Made by a program: the position numbers and the translations under genes
In this document: positions 47,966-59,600 of the stretch, in pieces
How positions within the stretch are numbered: position 1 is the stretch's first letter
Layout: the number at the start of each line of letters is the position of its first letter
The notes under the pieces: generated by a model
Seen by the model: the letters and a program-made list of their open reading frames with translations, nothing else
Database searches by the model: none
Told to the model about the DNA's origin: nothing
DNA from: Microcyclospora pomicola
Lineage: Eukaryota > Ascomycota > Dothideomycetes > Capnodiales
Assembly (NCBI GenBank): GCA_002786065.1
Contig: NHNY01000019.1
Location: forward strand, 310,001 to 374,000
Length of the DNA: 64,000 nucleotides
Direction of reading: 5' to 3'

Positions 47966-48466
47966 ATGTCGCATCCGCAGCCTCCACAGCGACCGGCAGC
48001 TCCAAAAGAAGCCCAGAAATACATCCAGACCGTCCATTACGCCGCCATCGCAGTAGTCGTAGCATGCCCCGTCCTTGCTCTACTTCCTCCCCGCAAACTC
48101 GACTTCTACACCATCGGCCTGCTCACCACGACCGGCTACTGCAGTAACTACCTGGTCCGCGAGCAGACCGGCCGGTCGATCTGGCAACACGTCACACTTC
48201 CAGCCAGGACTCCAACAGTCGTGCCGCCGGAAGAGCGCGCGAATCTTGACCGGGAGTTACAACGGGGTCGGGAGGAATTACGAAGAGTGAAACAGGAGCA
48301 AGGAAGCATTGTGGAAGAAGTGAGTCGCAGGGATGCATGGAAGAAGAAGCTTGAGGAGGAGATCAAGGAAGATGTCGCCGAGGGCAAAGGGTTCGGAGAC
48401 ATGATTTACGAACAGATCTATGAGGTGTGGAATTGGGGGAAAAGGAAAGAAGAGGAGAATGAGTGA
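47966..48466 (+). CDS. small two-helix membrane protein (fungal rhomboid-family-labelled)
   Basis: A single exon encodes 166 residues. Two hydrophobic segments are visible: YIQTVHYAAIAVVVACPVLA and KLDFYTIGLLTTTGYCSN. They are followed by NYLVREQTGRSIWQH, then a charged coiled-coil stretch (RELQRGREELRRVKQEQ) and the end GFGDMIYEQIYEVWNW. This pattern belongs to small Pezizomycotina proteins usually labelled rhomboid family membrane protein; it lacks the rhomboid GxSG and catalytic His, so protease activity is not expected. A mitochondrial location is possible. An in-frame ATG at 47942 would add eight residues; the 47966 start fits better because it is followed by the Pro/Gln-rich leader. Confidence 0.75.
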   Translation: MSHPQPPQRPAAPKEAQKYIQTVHYAAIAVVVACPVLALLPPRKLDFYTIGLLTTTGYCSNYLVREQTGRSIWQHVTLPARTPTVVPPEERANLDRELQRGREELRRVKQEQGSIVEEVSRRDAWKKKLEEEIKEDVAEGKGFGDMIYEQIYEVWNWGKRKEEENE

Positions 48467-49319
48467 AAATGAAGCCCAGTAACAGACTTGACAACGCCTT
48501 GTCTGGCGATGTCTCCTCCTTACCTCGCGCGATCTCTCAGCCACACGCTGGACCAGCAGGAAGGTTTCAGCTGCGTGTAGATGAAGGCCATGGTAATCTT
48601 CGGGCCATCGCCAGGTCACCCACAGCTGCATGCAGCCTCTGTCTAAGGGACCATTCCGTCTGATCATCACCCACACCAGCTCTTTCGGATGACTATCAGA
48701 CTTCAGGCCGGCTCCTGTGCAGCTGGTGCTGCTGCTACCTGTGTTCTGATCGTCCGGATCGTGCACGGTTACAACAAAGGTACATTCCTTTTGGACGGGC
48801 AATTAAAGACCGGCAGAACCAATAGCGATCAAACGCTTGGCGAGGCACAGGGCCTACTGCGAGAACAAGCTCCAGCCAGTGGTTTTACGAACGACCATGC
48901 AGCGATGGACTTGAACGCTGAAGTCATTTCGAACCTCTCCGTCATTGGGCAGCTACAACTGTACGCTGCCGTTGAAATCTGAGGGAGTTTCGAGCAGTTG
49001 TGAACGGTGTACACTGAATCTACGCCTTGCGGCTCTGGACTAACTCGTGGCGATATGCTAGGTCTTTCTCTGATCGTTACATAGACTTGTAGTTTTTGGC
49101 TGTAGATCATGTACGGCATATGATGGGACTAGTGATGTTCACAAGCTGCTTTCAAGAAGAAATATCTATACGAACAGCATGTTTCCCAACTATGCAATTC
49201 GAAAATTGTGATTGGAGGTACGTCCATATATGTAGGTTGATACATGTACAGATGTATAATTCAGGTCTTGTACATCGCTAGCAAAGGGGTATCCGGTCGT
49301 CAAACGCATTACGCATCCT
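48467..49319. other. 3' spacer between convergent genes
   Basis: About 850 bp. An ATG-led frame of 97 codons at 48689-48982 has no recognisable pattern and is not called. Nothing else seen. Confidence 0.5.
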
Positions 49320-50501
49320 TCAGCTCGAAAAGCTGACTTCCAACCCGACCTTACCCAGCATCTCCTGCCTCTTCTTCAAGTCGAACCCGGCCCCGAGACT
49401 GACCAGCAACTCCTTGACTCGACACTCCCACAGCACGCCGACCTTGCCGTGGTTGTCCACGCGCGCCTTGAGCACCCCGTTCACCTCGTCCGGCGAGTTC
49501 GCCGCCCACTCCGGCCGCAGCAGGTTCCGCGCCCACGCGGTCTCCGGGTCGCGCTGCTTGCGCTGCCACAGCTCCACCCCAACCACCACGTCGCTCTCGT
49601 AGCTGTAGACGTTGAAATCGAAGCGCGAGCACAGCGCGAGGTGCGGTCCGGCCTTGACGGCATACGTCGAGCTCAGGTTGCCCATCAGCGGATTGACGGT
49701 CAGCGCCATGGTGTAGGGGAACCCCTTATGCGATGGCAACGTCGTGAAGCGCAAGCCCGTGCTGACGCCGCCGCTTTTGTTCCGCGGACTGAAGTACAGC
49801 TCGCCGCCGGCGCTCAGCCGGCCCGTCTGGTGATCCCATGGGTGCGTGGGCGGTCGCATGGCGGGCTGGTGTTCAGGGAAGCGCGGGTCGAAACCAAAGT
49901 TGTAGAGGCCTCGCACGCCGACGAGGGCCGAGTCCGTCGAGTAGAGGTACTCGGTGCTGTATTTGCCATTGTCATGTTGCAACGAGGCGAGGATCGTGCC
50001 ACCATTAGGCAGCTCGCCGTCGGACACGGCATTCAATCGTAGGAGTTTCGTCGGCGACAGGCGGCGCATGTATAGTGCTTCCAGCGTCCCCCCCGGCAGA
50101 TACAGTCGTCCGTAGAGCAGGGTATCTTTCCGGTCAACCCTTTTTCCATCCTGCCAGACTTGACCCCAATGCTCCTCGTCGACTTTACGCAACTCTCTCA
50201 AATGCCTATAGCCCCTCACCAGCCCCTCCAAGGGCGCCGTAGAGCTCCTGCTCTGCAAGCCCAGCGCCAGGCTCGAGTAGAGGAAGGACAGCGAGCCATC
50301 GACCACCCCGGTCGTGCCGAGCGTGTACGAAGTCGCGAAGTTGGGCGCCGACAGGGAGGAGATGTGGAGGCGCGCGCCCGTGGGGATCGGGAATGTAAGG
50401 AGGTTCGTGGCCGTGGTGGTCAGGGAGGCATAGCTGTTGTCGACGTTCCAGCGCGACTGGGCATGGAATCCGGCTTGGACATAATCCATGAACTGCAGCA
50501 T
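49320..50501 (-). CDS. mdm10: Mdm10, ERMES mitochondrial outer-membrane beta-barrel
   Basis: A single exon encodes 393 residues. The N-terminus MLQFMDYVQAGFHAQSRWNV followed by DNSYASLTTTATNLLTFPIP and the LSAPNFATSYTLGTTGVVDG strands is diagnostic of Mdm10. The chain is rich in alternating beta strands, with GRLSAGGELYFSPRNKSGGVS and the terminal KVGLEVSFSS, whose last residues resemble a beta-signal. Mdm10 belongs to the ER-mitochondria encounter structure and also associates with the SAM complex, so it links lipid exchange, mitochondrial shape and barrel assembly. Length is a little under the usual 400-480. It is convergent with the small membrane protein gene. Confidence 0.96.
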   Translation of the reverse strand: MLQFMDYVQAGFHAQSRWNVDNSYASLTTTATNLLTFPIPTGARLHISSLSAPNFATSYTLGTTGVVDGSLSFLYSSLALGLQSRSSTAPLEGLVRGYRHLRELRKVDEEHWGQVWQDGKRVDRKDTLLYGRLYLPGGTLEALYMRRLSPTKLLRLNAVSDGELPNGGTILASLQHDNGKYSTEYLYSTDSALVGVRGLYNFGFDPRFPEHQPAMRPPTHPWDHQTGRLSAGGELYFSPRNKSGGVSTGLRFTTLPSHKGFPYTMALTVNPLMGNLSSTYAVKAGPHLALCSRFDFNVYSYESDVVVGVELWQRKQRDPETAWARNLLRPEWAANSPDEVNGVLKARVDNHGKVGVLWECRVKELLVSLGAGFDLKKRQEMLGKVGLEVSFSS

Positions 50502-51024
50502 CGCGAGCCGTTACTACAATGGGGGACGCAATGCGTCATGGTGAGCTGTGCATTGGGATGGTGGAAGGGTATTGAGCCCAATGGTAGACGCGCTGGCGGG
50601 TACGCGAAGCTTAGAAGTTATTAGATGGACGTCGCTCGAATTCCACTAGCCTACATCCACTTGCATTGAAGGTTCAACAGCGTACATAACTATACATGTA
50701 CAAGATGTACCTTATACACCGCATCTCTCTCAATTCGAAAGGATGGAGAGTACGAATAGACGATTCTCGGAAGTATTCACAGAATCGCATTCCTTACTTG
50801 CAAGCAACGGAGATGTCGGAGTCATTGTGATAATCGTTGTCCGAGAGCTGGTGGTCTCAAGGAGGAAACGGCCACAGATGTAGCTATACTGGGGCTCGAC
50901 GGCGAGGATGATATGCCACTTGAAGCATCATCTCGACATGGGCGTTGAAAGTCTGTCTGATGAGAACACTTCGGATCATTGAAGGCTACGCTAAGATGGC
51001 ACGACATTTACCAAGCTTCTGGGT
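50502..51024. other. Mdm10 promoter and RyR-NTPase 3' flank
   Basis: A 520-bp spacer. No gene seen. Confidence 0.5.
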
Positions 51025-53660
51025 TCATACTTCCTCCTTCATGCGATAGATCTTGTACCCAGCAGTCGCCAGGATCCTAGGAACACACTCGACCATCACG
51101 CTGTCCACATCCCGCCACTCCTGCGATAAATCGCGCCAGGGTATTATGAATGGCGTGGTCCGTTGTTTGCTGTTCCTCGGCCCCATCTTCCATTGTCTTT
51201 GCAGACGTTCGGCGTTGAAGCGCTCATGTTCCATCTCTGATAGCATCAACAGATCCGGAGCGTTGAACTCCGGCACGTGCTCGAGGGGATCGCCACGGTC
51301 TTCCTGCAGCATGAAGCAATTGATCGCGCGTAGCTTGCGTGGAATGTCGTCGGCTTGCGCGCGAGTGGATTCCTTGAGTTCCGGTGCTAGCGCATCCCAA
51401 TCACGCATTGACGGGTCTTTATCAAGATCTTCGCGCTCCTTGTCTGATTTGCACATTATCACCCTTTGCTTCTTGTATGCCACGAAGAGGCCTTCTGCAA
51501 GCCTCTCACGCAAAGCTCGTGGGAGGTTGGGGCTCCGAAGAAATGACATGAAGATTTTGCCATCTACGTAAAGCTGGATCTGCTCTTCTGGCGGCAAACA
51601 CCGGACTTCAAAGCTTGAGTGTGAAGAGAGACGTGATGTGCTGATGATCTTCTCCAGTGATCGAAGTCCATGTTTGTATGAAGGGACCAGCAGAAGTGCA
51701 TGAAGAACTCCTTCTTCGACTTTGATCTTCCCATCGCGGCCGCCGATCACAAGATGAGGATGCTTCTCTACTAGTAGTGACCGCAGCATCAATGCTCGAC
51801 GAATGGGATATAGCTTATCGTCAGCGTTGGTCTGGTTCGGTCCAACTACGTGCACCATGCCGTGCAAATGGTCAAGCAGGATAGCTTCATCTACCTGAGG
51901 CTTCATCTTAAAGTCGTGTTGGCCTGGGGACAAAGGTGTTTGTGTAGTCATGTAGTTCGTCGTATCCTGGTTGACCATGAAAAACATCAATGGCGCACCA
52001 AGACTGCGAATATGTCCTCTATCCGAGAACTTGCCGTCGCGCATTAAAGCGAGGAAGTCATTAAGAAGTGCGTTGCTGGCTTCCAGAACAGCTTCAAAGT
52101 TCTCGAACAGCACAATCGTGAGCATACCACTCGCAACGCAGTCGCGGATAGTGTGGCATGCCTGGATGAAGTCTTCGGATTTGAGTAAGCGAGCATTGTA
52201 CTTCAGCTGCTGAACAGGTCGGTGTGCGCTGATGTGGTTGGCAAGATTGGCTGCGATGAACTTTTTGCCTGAGCCTGTGAGACCTGTAATCCCAATTGAT
52301 GTTGGTTGAGGCGTTTTTGATCCTAGTCGCTCTTCGACACAGCCCACAACAGCACGCAGACTTTCTTGTTCGCTTCTGTCAATGCAAAGAAGCTTGGCAA
52401 ATCTCGAGGTCGGGCACTTCTTCAAAGCTTGGTCTGGCCCTAGTGTCACGATCAGACGAGCAAGCTCTGCTGGATCACCAGTCACGGAGTCGAATATCGA
52501 CCAGCGATGTCCAGAGCTGATTCGTGCACTAGGGATACTGAGACACACAAAGTCCTTGTCTGGAGTGATACTAGACATGATTCGGTTGATTGGATAATCT
52601 GGGCTGGCGTCGACCTCACTTCCCACAAAGCCCAGTTTGGCCAGTTCATGAGCAGCAGAAATACCCAGACGCATAGCTTTATCACTATCGGGAGGTTTGC
52701 TTTCTGCGAATCCCAGGGCGAAACCGGCGGTGAAGGCATTTGTGAGGCCGATCTGTTGGCACGAATGAGCGAAGAGGCCTTTGTGGCTGTGCAGTAAAAG
52801 TCCCGCAGACTTACCATTTGACTTTGATGCGATAGCTGCTGCGCATGCTCAATCGTTTGGGGATGGTAGTACAATTTTGGGTCCGCAGCATCCCTCCCGC
52901 GGTGATGAATATAGCCGGCACTACCAAATCTGACGATCAAATTGGGACACGTCACCATGGTATCGAGGGATCCATTAGAACCCAGGTTACGCACGAAATC
53001 CTCTGCTGTTGCCTCCCACGAGAGAGACTGGCTTAAGGCAATACCTTCCTTTCTCAAATCGTCGGCGTCAACAATGACAGCTAGGAAGTCAGGCTCGGGG
53101 ACACCATCGCGAGTGCGAGGGCCGTCTCTGATTAGATCCCATAGAGGGCCGACTGCAAGCGGGCAGGTCATGTGGTGGATCAAGTATCTCGCTCGAGACT
53201 TCGACAAAAAGTCGAGGGCGGGCTCCACGCTTCTAAACTTCTCTCCCGAGCCGATGATGATCACGGTTGGACCTGTGCTTGAGGCCGTCTGGTCGAGAGG
53301 AGGGGCATTCCAGGAAGACGATTTGCCCATATTCCGCTGCCTGACCACTTCGTACTGCTGGAGTTCTAGGGACGAAGCTTTGTTGCAGTCTAGATCGACG
53401 ATCGACGAGGCTATACCAGCTGCGGGCTGCAATTTAGGACCGAGAATGTGGAAGCCGTGCTGGTTCCCAGCAGCTTGCAGAAGCTGAGCGACTAAACTTG
53501 CACCGCCCATCCGAACAACGAGTTGCGCAGAATCCGCTTCCGGTCGGTAGTCGACCGCACCCCTCCAAGTGCCATTTGTTTCTCCGGGAGGCGGGATCAT
53601 CGGAAACAGCAGGTAGTCATACGAGACAGCACCAGCGACCAAGAGCACGCGAGAACTCAT
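51025..53660 (-). CDS. PfkB-like / P-loop NTPase / RyR-domain fusion protein
   Basis: Two exons (53660-52815 and 52752-51025) encode 857 residues. Residues 1 to about 345 resemble a ribokinase/PfkB fold: RVLLVAGAVSYDYLLF, RMGGASLVAQLLQAAG, PDFLAVIVDADDLRKEG and GLTNAFTAGFALGFAES. The last replaces the usual GAGD box, so the catalytic Asp is missing and kinase activity is unlikely. A P-loop follows (GITGLTGSGKKF, about 437-448) with MLTIVLFENFE as a Walker-B-like strand and LMFFMVNQDT as a sensor-like strand. The last 75 residues match the RyR domain: EMEHERFNAERLQRQWKMGP then TPFIIPWRDLSQEWRDVD and a GYKIYRM end. The intron is 62 nt, phase 0. The layout suggests a signalling or conflict NTPase; function is unknown. 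Confidence 0.78.
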
Positions 53661-54424
53661 GTATACCGCTACTGTAGGGGCGGAGTCTCTACGCTCAAGG
53701 CGGAAGGAATACTTCAAGCTGGCCTGCTATACCGCATCCCGCAAGCTGGTAAGATCTCGTCAGCGTGGCTTTGTGGATTTGCGAGGCTGAGTCAAAACCA
53801 ACGATCCTGTGGTCATCGTCGAGGCAGCCAGCACTCTAATATACCGCCAGGGGCGTTCATACCGCTTGACACAGCCTCATCTTAAGCTTCTGCCCATGTG
53901 TGAGTGGCAATTGTGATTGGCTTCGTGGACGGGCCGCGCCTTAATAACCCTATCCGCTGCGTGGGAATCTGAGCGCTTGGGCTGCGCTGAGATTCACAAT
54001 TCACTTCGCATTCTGAAACAGTCCTTACAGCCGGATATGTATTGACGAGTCCCTCATGTCACCGACTCTGTAGCACTTGATGTGAGGTCTGGACCTGGAT
54101 AGACCGGGCAGAGCTTGTTCAGTTTCGGGCGTGATCTCTCAGTTGAGACGATTGGTGGTGGGAAGATGCGGTCTAGCGTCACAGCGGGCATATGCAGTCC
54201 ATGGCCAGCTCAGCACTGCATCGGCGGCAACAGTTTTAGTCACTGGAGGCTGAATTGCGCCGCCAACACACTTTCAGAGCTTTCACCAGTCGCATTGTTC
54301 GTGTGTTGGCACCCTACTGTATTTCTGCTACGCCATATGCTTACACAAAATTATGCATTGAAGCTTGACGCGGGGTTTGGTGGTGTATACGTGCATATAG
54401 CTCTATCGAGCGGACGCCTGGAAG
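53661..54424. promoter_or_regulatory. divergent promoter region
   Basis: A 760-bp spacer between the divergent RyR-NTPase and CorA-like genes. No gene seen; a frame at 54115-54444 lacks an ATG start. Confidence 0.5.
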
Positions 54425-56123
54425 ATGGAGCTCCACAAGTTTGAGATATCAGACTCCACGCTTGAGGTGAGCAATGGATGGCCGCATACATACATGAAAA
54501 TTGCGGCACTGATGCCTTATCATAGCACAAGGATTGGAAGTTCCCATCGACGATCAAAACTTATCCATTCCGTGAGGACGATGAGGATGATATCAGCTTC
54601 CTGGTCAATCACAAGGTATCTGCAACCCCGAGAGAATGTGTGTTGAGGGAAAATAACTGATCCATGCTAGATTGACCGCAGTTATGATGATAGCACCATG
54701 CGATTTAAATTGCTGTATGTCTACTGTATGTGTGCCTGGTGCGATGAGGCTGACCTCTATCAGACTTGGAAATGCAGTAAGCGCGAATCTCGAGGACCAA
54801 GTCAATCTTCCGATCAAGCCGGACGTCTTGAAGATCATCAAGCAACAAGGCTGGGCTGGCGCTGAGTACGAGCATCTATGGCGTCGAGACGGGGGCGGGT
54901 CCACCACTCTCACCTCGCGTGGCATATTGAGTAGGTGTTCGCCACGACGCTCCAGACGGCCAATATCTGACTTGATTGCAGCCTTTCTACTTCAAACACC
55001 GAGAGATGGACATTCCTTCTGCTCTCTATCGCTTGTCAACTGTGACCGGTCTTACTGTGGCGGATTGTTCATTGCAGACAAGCAGAGGTACAGCCTGAGT
55101 GATTTGCTCGCGGAACAACAGTACCAGAACACACATCCCAAGGTTCCGCGAGATTTCGCCATTCTTCCGTTCCGGATACTGGCCACACATGTCGAAGAGA
55201 CGCTCAGCCAAGTACAGAAGCTGTCGCGCGAGATTACATCGACCGAAAAGCGCATCTCCGATGGGCATATCAATGTTGATGACAATGGCGACTACAAGCT
55301 ACTCAACCGGCTCAACAACGAGCACATTCGTTTACAACGACGGTCAAATTTCGAGATTGAGCTGTGTAAGAACCTGCTAATATATATCGAGGAATATCAC
55401 AAGATGTGGCACCACCTTTGGGAAGGTGGCACGGCTTACATCGAAGAGATGAAGGAGAAGATCGATCAGCAGATGCGGTACGCTTCGCAGCTGAAGCTGG
55501 ATCTCGAGGTCATACCGAAGCGAATCAAGAACCAGTCCAAAGCTGTAAGAGTCCTAGACTCGATTCTGGTCGATCATGCAATACTAACGCGTGAATGTAG
55601 ATCTTCAACTTCATTACCTTACGGGACAACAAGCTCAACATCCAGCTTGCCGAGAGCTCCCGACGGATCGCCGAAGAGTCCCGAAGAGACAATCTGCTGA
55701 ATCTAGAGATGGCCGCCAACGCTCAACAAGTGGCCGAGGAAACGAGACAGGACTCTGCAGCCATGAAAACCATCGCCGTCTTGACCCTGACCTTCCTCCC
55801 CGGGACCGCCGTCGCAGTGAGTACTCCTCCACCTCCACCTCAGCATCCTACTGCTTTCACCCCACTAACCCACCACGACCCACCAGTCCTTCTTCAGCAT
55901 GAACATGTTCGACTGGCCCGAACCCAAAGCCGGCACCATCGTGTCGCCGCTCCTCTACGTCTACTTCGTCGTCACCATCCCGCTGACCGTCATCGTCTTC
56001 GTCGCGTGGATCTGGTGGTTCCGGCACTCACAGAAGACGTTCAAGCTTCAGCACGAGCGCGCCGTCGGCGACTTCGAAAAGGAGCTCAAGGCCCGCGTGC
56101 GCACCGCCACGGGGACGTGGTGA
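54425..56123 (+). CDS. CorA-like divalent-cation channel protein
   Basis: Seven exons (54425-54466, 54526-54615, 54671-54714, 54764-54930, 54982-55544, 55601-55816, 55887-56123) encode 452 residues. The C-terminus has the fungal CorA-like pattern: a long helix (SSRRIAEESRRDNLLNLEMA, then AANAQQVAEETRQDSAAM), then TM1 TIAVLTLTFLPGTAVASFFS with SMNMF in place of the GMN motif, and TM2 SPLLYVYFVVTIPLTVIVFV. Such proteins are common in Pezizomycotina and their ion is unproven. The N-terminal domain is variable. Introns are 49-70 nt; the fourth (54931-54981, 51 nt) is a multiple of three with no stop. The first three exon joins are less sure than the last three. Confidence 0.83.
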
Positions 56124-56643
56124 TCTCCGCGCGGTTGCTGGAAATTCTCGCGTATCATGTGTAGCTTTTGTCGATGTGGGATGTGTATATGCCCAAAGAA
56201 TGTGGAGAGCTTGCGACTACATGACGAGGTTACGAGTGCGGCTAGGATATGAACTGGCTCTACGATTTATGGGTTGGTTGGCTGTCATCTAAAAGCAATA
56301 TCACAAATTATAGGCGACTGCGAAGGACGTTTGGCTCTTTTTAACGAATTTCCCGAAGTTCGGTGGGCTGCGCGACAATCAAAAGAAGAAGTATCACGAA
56401 TGTAGATGTCAAGGTCTAAGACTCACGTTTCATCTCATCAGCGAAGTCTGTACGTCTAACGGTAATTGAGGAGATGCGAATTTGCAGAAGAGGGAAAGAA
56501 CATCGCATTCTTTCACTGGTGGACCCTGCAATATTAAGATACTCTACACCGAATCTTCTGATTGATCTTGCCGAAATACCAAACCGAGAATGTATAAAAA
56601 CCCAGAAACACCACGCTGTAAAGACCATGTCAAGTCGAAAGTT
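56124..56643. other. 3' spacer between convergent genes
   Basis: A 520-bp spacer between the CorA-like and J-HET stops. No gene seen. Confidence 0.5.
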
Positions 56644-59600
56644 TCAGAAAGGAAGCCAACTCCGCTCGCGGATTTCGCCCTGAATATCCTCCCGCCCAAA
56701 CACCTTCCGCTGTGAGAGGATCGCGGCGAAGGGTCGCCGATGCTGCTTGACGCTGCTATATGTGCTTGCGTCTTGCGGCTGTTCGATCTGGACATCGGGT
56801 TCAGAATGTAGTTGCTGGAGGACGAGATCATCGGAGAAGAGGATGGATTTGCCCAGTAGTGTCCACTCGGCAATGTGCTCGTCTTCACGATTGAGGTTGT
56901 AGAAGGAGTCGCGCGGCTGCAAGACCCACAGACGTGCTAGGTGGATGTAGTCGTAGCAAAGCAGCGCAGTCGGCACCGCCATGCGAGTGTTGCCACGAGG
57001 GACAAAGGTAAGAGCTCTGCCGCCATTTTCTGTCGCGACCCATACCGGCCGCCACTCCTCCTTGTGCATGACTTGTCGTTGCGGTAGACCGCGGATGATG
57101 ATGAAGTTGACAAAGTCCATGATGAAGCCGGCGCCTTGACAATTCCAGGCTTTGGGTGGCCATTTTCCTAGGGTATTTTTCAAGGCGATGAGAAGTTCGT
57201 ACGCACTCTGTAGGCATTGCTTCCATCGACTGACGCCATAGCGATGGCAGATCGCTTCCATCCAGTCTGGCCCGCACTCGAAAACGCAGGCCAGGGTTTG
57301 AATATAGACTTCTTTCATGTCGCCGAAGTGTTTGTTGGCGGTCTTGTTCCCCACCAGATATCGGCTCCTGTTTCGCCCGTGTTTTGCTCTGTCCTTCTCA
57401 CACTCGTCATAAAATTCGTGCGCGAGACGCATGCTTTCAAGTGCATCTTGGAGCGGCTGCGACACCATTCCAGGGTTCAAGAACTTCAGGTCTAGCTGGA
57501 CTACGTGCTCACTAGCTTCGACATGGGTAGTAATGACAGCCTCAGCTGGCATACGGCCAAGCGTCTTGTAGTTGTTCAACCCAGCGTCCACATTAGTCGG
57601 CTCAAACAACCAAGTTGAGCTTGCTGTAGGTGAAAGGCTGTCCAGCTCCATGTCCAGGCGCATAGGGACACCCACAGTGCACAGCGCGCCGGCATCTCGC
57701 GCGGCTAAAGCCAGCATCAACAACATGTAATGACACTCGCTTCTCGTGATGAGCAGCTCGGGATCTCGCATCTTCGGCGCGAGGGCTATGCCACACTCCA
57801 TGGTATTAAGAATGATGCTTATCTTGTCCTTCATGGCATCTGCCTTGCGCTGACGAAGTGGAATACGTGGGTCTCCACCAGTCTCCATGGCAAAGACCTC
57901 CGCAAGCACAGTAGTGAAGTTGCCGTGGTGTGAAAAGAGGCTCGTGCTTGCCAGATTGCTTCGCTCTCGAAAGAACGCGTGAAGTGCAGGTTTCACGAGC
58001 TCGATCTCCTCAGTGAACGCGACCTCAGTCGCCAACGAAAGCAGATGAGTCAGGCAGTGACTTGTAAAGCGCACCACTTTGGTGATGCTTGAGTCGTCGG
58101 GCGCCATACACGGAACCAAGAATATGTGTTGGCGTGCTAAACGCATCTCGTGTCTGCACCATGCGCGCATCCACCATGAAGACCGGAGCAACTTCGCCAA
58201 GACTCTGTAAAGATCTTCCCGGCTATCCAACCATGGCGGCTGCTTTCGTCGGAAACGCTTTGTAGGAACCACATGATGCATGCGTTCATACTCTTCCATG
58301 TGTTTTGCCAGCACATCAGCTTCTTCCACATTCAACCTGATGTCATCTAGGACGACCACAGCTAATCGTGCACTTCGATAGACCATATCCATCGCAGACA
58401 TGGAGATAGTTTTCTCTTCATCGCTCTCTTGGTCGATACAGATCTGGTCAATCCACAGACCTTCCGTATCCGAGATCCTCTCATCACAAACGGCTTGAAA
58501 TATCTCCGGCTCGAGGGGAAGTGTGTAGTGGTTTTGGTGTTTCTCCACATGTAACCTTCTCCGGTAGCTGAGCGCTATGAATGACTGATGTTGTTGTTTT
58601 GACACTTCCCTATGGTTATATATGAGCCTGAAGTTGAAACTCTCCATAATGTCAGGCTTCACTTCGAATTTGGATGCCACTTTCCGATCGAGGGCACGAA
58701 GCCGGTGCATGAGAGCGTCAGGATCAACTTCCACATCGGCATTGTTGCTGAGAAAAATCTGCTTTTCGCGGGAGCTTATGAGGTGTACATTACATGTAGG
58801 CACGTGATGGTGTTCCGGCTCCCCCAGATCTTTTATAACGAGCGAATGAAGCTCAGCCATCTGTTGCTGTTGGAGATGTCGGGACTCGAGACTGGACCCG
58901 ATTTGGGCTTTTGACGTTTGAGCCGTGTGGCAGATATGCGTCAAGCCAAGCAGCTCCCCGATTCGTGAAGTCGAAACAACAGTGAACATTGATTTGTCGT
59001 GATCCGATGATGAGGCAGATGGTAACGGAGATACTGATCTGGTCGAGATGGTGGGCGAGCTTGCACTCGAACCCTGCATTTCACCACTCCTTTGGTCAAC
59101 CAGTCCGGTCGGTTGCTTTACGAGAAGCTGGAACTCATGCTTGGGGGCAGTGGTTCTTGTCGGTGTCCCTCTTGCCCGTGCCGGTGATTGTGATTTCCTG
59201 AACATGTCCAGTGCAGCGAGGTCTTGACTGTGTCGATGGGGCCATACCCACGCAGAGTTCTGACGTGTAGTAGCATACCCCCCACTTGAAGCGTCATCAC
59301 TGCTGGTCTGATCCCCGCTGATATCACTGCTCATACCACGCCTGTGCACAGATTTATTCCGCTTCAAAGAAGAGCCATGCTCAGCAGCCAGATACTGACT
59401 AGTCTTCGCGCCATCCGTAGTGAGTGCCTGTCCGCTGATTGACACAATCGATTGCTTGCGACGTCTGGTAGGTTGTCTCCCAAATGCTCGAACTGCACTC
59501 ATAGCATGCTGGAATGAGCGTAGACGCTCCGCAGTCTCACGTGGAGCCCTCTCGAAGTAATCTCGTTTCCATGTTGCAAGCTCATACACTTCACGGCATC

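Noticed and set aside
48689-48982. ATG-led frame of 97 codons
   Set aside because: No family pattern, no splice partner and it sits in a 3' spacer between convergent genes.
51025-53660. Two separate genes (kinase-like and NTPase/RyR)
   Set aside because: A 62-nt phase-0 intron with GTAAGT and CAG joins them and completes the kinase-like GLTNAFTAGF segment.
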